Under the pieces are notes generated by a model. That model did not search any database. It saw nothing but the letters and a program-made list of their open reading frames with translations, and was not told the origin of the DNA. 5,899 nt of DNA from Treponema sp. (GTDB lineage: Bacteria > Spirochaetota > Spirochaetia > Treponematales > Breznakiellaceae), in NCBI GenBank assembly GCA_031281685.1, contig JAITFA010000202.1:1-5899 (forward strand), in the 5' to 3' direction. Below, in pieces: positions 5,379 through 5,899 of this stretch; the stretch's first letter is position 1; each line of letters opens with the position of its first letter. Made by a program: the position numbers and the translations under genes.

Positions 5379-5440
5379 TTCTATACAGACCAGTCAACCA
5401 AGCGCCCATGAATAAGGTGAATACTCACGAACAGCTATGA
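5375..5440 (+). pseudogene. 21-codon ORF in the expected permease position (possible znuB stub)
   Basis: An ATG overlaps the ATPase stop codon as ATGA, the same coupling used at the regulator/znuA junction. It reads MILYRPVNQAPMNKVNTHEQL and then stops at 5438-5440. A ZnuB-type permease would be expected to start here and run about 260-280 residues with many membrane helices. Nothing hydrophobic follows. It may be the remaining start of a permease removed by deletion or repeat insertion, or simply a chance ATG. There is no homology evidence either way. Confidence 0.2.
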
Positions 5441-5610
5441 CAGCTATCTAATCCATTCGTGTAATCCGTGAACTTTTCTATAAGTACAGAATGGAAGTAA
5501 CTACCGATAGACTACAACGGCTGACTCATTCGTTAAGACTTCTGACTTAAAAGCTGTAGCGAATAATCCAGAAGCTGTTACTGCTGCCTTAGAAGCTATA
5601 GCGGCTGACT
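5379..5610. other. Intergenic stretch without a convincing gene; degenerate run-in to the tandem array
   Basis: Contents: the 21-codon ORF noted separately, a short direct repeat ACAGCTATG-ACAGCTATC (5431-5449), and CATTCGTGTAATCCGTGAAC (5454-5473), which resembles a repeat word seen in intergenic DNA of diverse bacteria (from memory). From about 5506 on, 21-bp blocks such as AGAAGCTGTTACTGCTGCCT look like diverged units of the array that follows. An ATG at 5491 begins MEVTTDRLQRLTHS and stops at 5548-5550. No T-tailed hairpin was found, so no terminator for the metal operon is called. Confidence 0.5.
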
Positions 5611-5899
5611 CCACAGTTAAAACTGGCGAGTCTAAAGTTTTAACTGGCGACTCCACAGTTAAAACTGGCGAGTCCACAGTTAAAACTGGCGAGTCCACAG
5701 TTTTAACTGGCGAGTCCACAGTTTTAACTGGCGAGTCCACAGTTAAAACTTTTAACCCCACAGTTTTAACTGGCGAATCCACAGTTTTAACTTTTGACTC
5801 CACAGTTAAAACTGGCGACTCCACAGTTTTAACTTTTTACCCCACAGTTATAACTGGCGAGTCTACAGTTTTAACTGTTAACCCCACAGTTATAACTGG
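5511..5899 (+). pseudogene. Open frame through the 21-bp array encoding a seven-residue repeat (start lost or frameshifted)
   Basis: After a TAG at 5508-5510 one plus-strand frame stays open to the window edge. It first reads TTTADSFVKTSDLKAVANN and a short alanine-rich stretch, then seven-residue repeats: TVKTGES, KVLTGDS, TVLTGES, TVKTFNP, TVLTFYP, TVITGES and TVLTVNP. There is no ATG, GTG or TTG in this frame before the repeats. The nearest ATG, 5491 (MEVTTD), would need a -1 frameshift near 5509-5511. So it is either a broken or frameshifted gene for a repetitive, probably beta-rich protein, or an open frame created by a stop-free repeat with a period divisible by three. The opposite strand is equally open. 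Function unknown; I recognise no family. Confidence 0.35.
5611..5899. repeat. Perfect-register 21-bp tandem array, 14 units, continuing past the right edge
   Basis: Unit starts (CCACAGTT or one-base variants) fall at 5611, 5632, 5653, 5674, 5695, 5716, 5737, 5758, 5779, 5800, 5821, 5842, 5863 and 5884, with no insertion or deletion. The consensus is CCACAGTTWWAACTGGCGAGT. Each core, CAGTT-WW-AACTG, is an inverted repeat in which WW is AA (5 units), TT (7) or TA (2). From 5737 the last part of the unit alternates between GGCGA-type and TTTAAC/TTTTGAC/GTTAAC-type, giving a 42-bp super-period. The last unit is cut by the window end. Confidence 0.95.

Noticed and set aside
5611..5899. CRISPR array or replication-origin iterons
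   Set aside because: There are no spacers. The units are contiguous with no indels, and no replication-initiator gene or DnaA box cluster was seen nearby.

Overview
The window looks like a piece of a spirochaete chromosome, most likely Treponema and perhaps a termite-gut type. This is an inference. It rests on the fusion of an excisionase-type HTH to a PtsN-like EIIA domain, on a moderately GC-rich coding style, and on intergenic space filled with short tandem arrays and IS remnants. No rRNA or single-species marker is present, so the genus is not proven.

Layout. From 1 to about 185 there is what looks like the end of an IS21-type element whose body lies beyond the left edge. From 186 to 470 there is a degenerate short-unit repeat field containing an exact 46-bp direct repeat, and from 490 to 590 a clean 22-bp tandem array of GC-rich mini-hairpins. 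Then come the leftward genes: era (678-1592), fed by a HTH/EIIA (PtsN-like) gene (1597-2259) only 4 bp upstream, then a 99-codon internally deleted tnpB (IS200/IS605 superfamily) with its right-end hairpin, then cdd, cytidine deaminase (2687-3184). A divergent intergenic region (3185-3319) separates cdd from the rightward operon: a Fur-family regulator, probably Zur (3320-3748), a zinc/manganese ABC substrate-binding protein (3745-4677) and its ATPase (4674-5378). Both junctions in this operon are 4-bp start/stop overlaps. From 5379 to 5610 there is no convincing gene, and from 5611 to the right edge runs a perfect-register 21-bp tandem array that is open for translation on both strands.

How the genes work together. 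The regulator, binding protein and ATPase form a translationally coupled metal-uptake operon. A good promoter places the predicted transcription start on or next to the regulator's ATG, so the mRNA may be leaderless, and a palindrome just upstream of the -35 box is a candidate autoregulatory operator. The membrane permease needed to complete the transporter is not visible. Downstream of the ATPase there is only a 21-codon ORF in the position where it should start, followed by repeats.

The strongest unexplained structure is the 21-bp array at the right end. Each unit carries a palindromic core, CAGTT-WW-AACTG, whose central two bases occur as AA, TT or TA. On one strand it encodes a seven-residue TV(K/L/I)T-type repeat and on the other an SPV(L/K)TV-type repeat.
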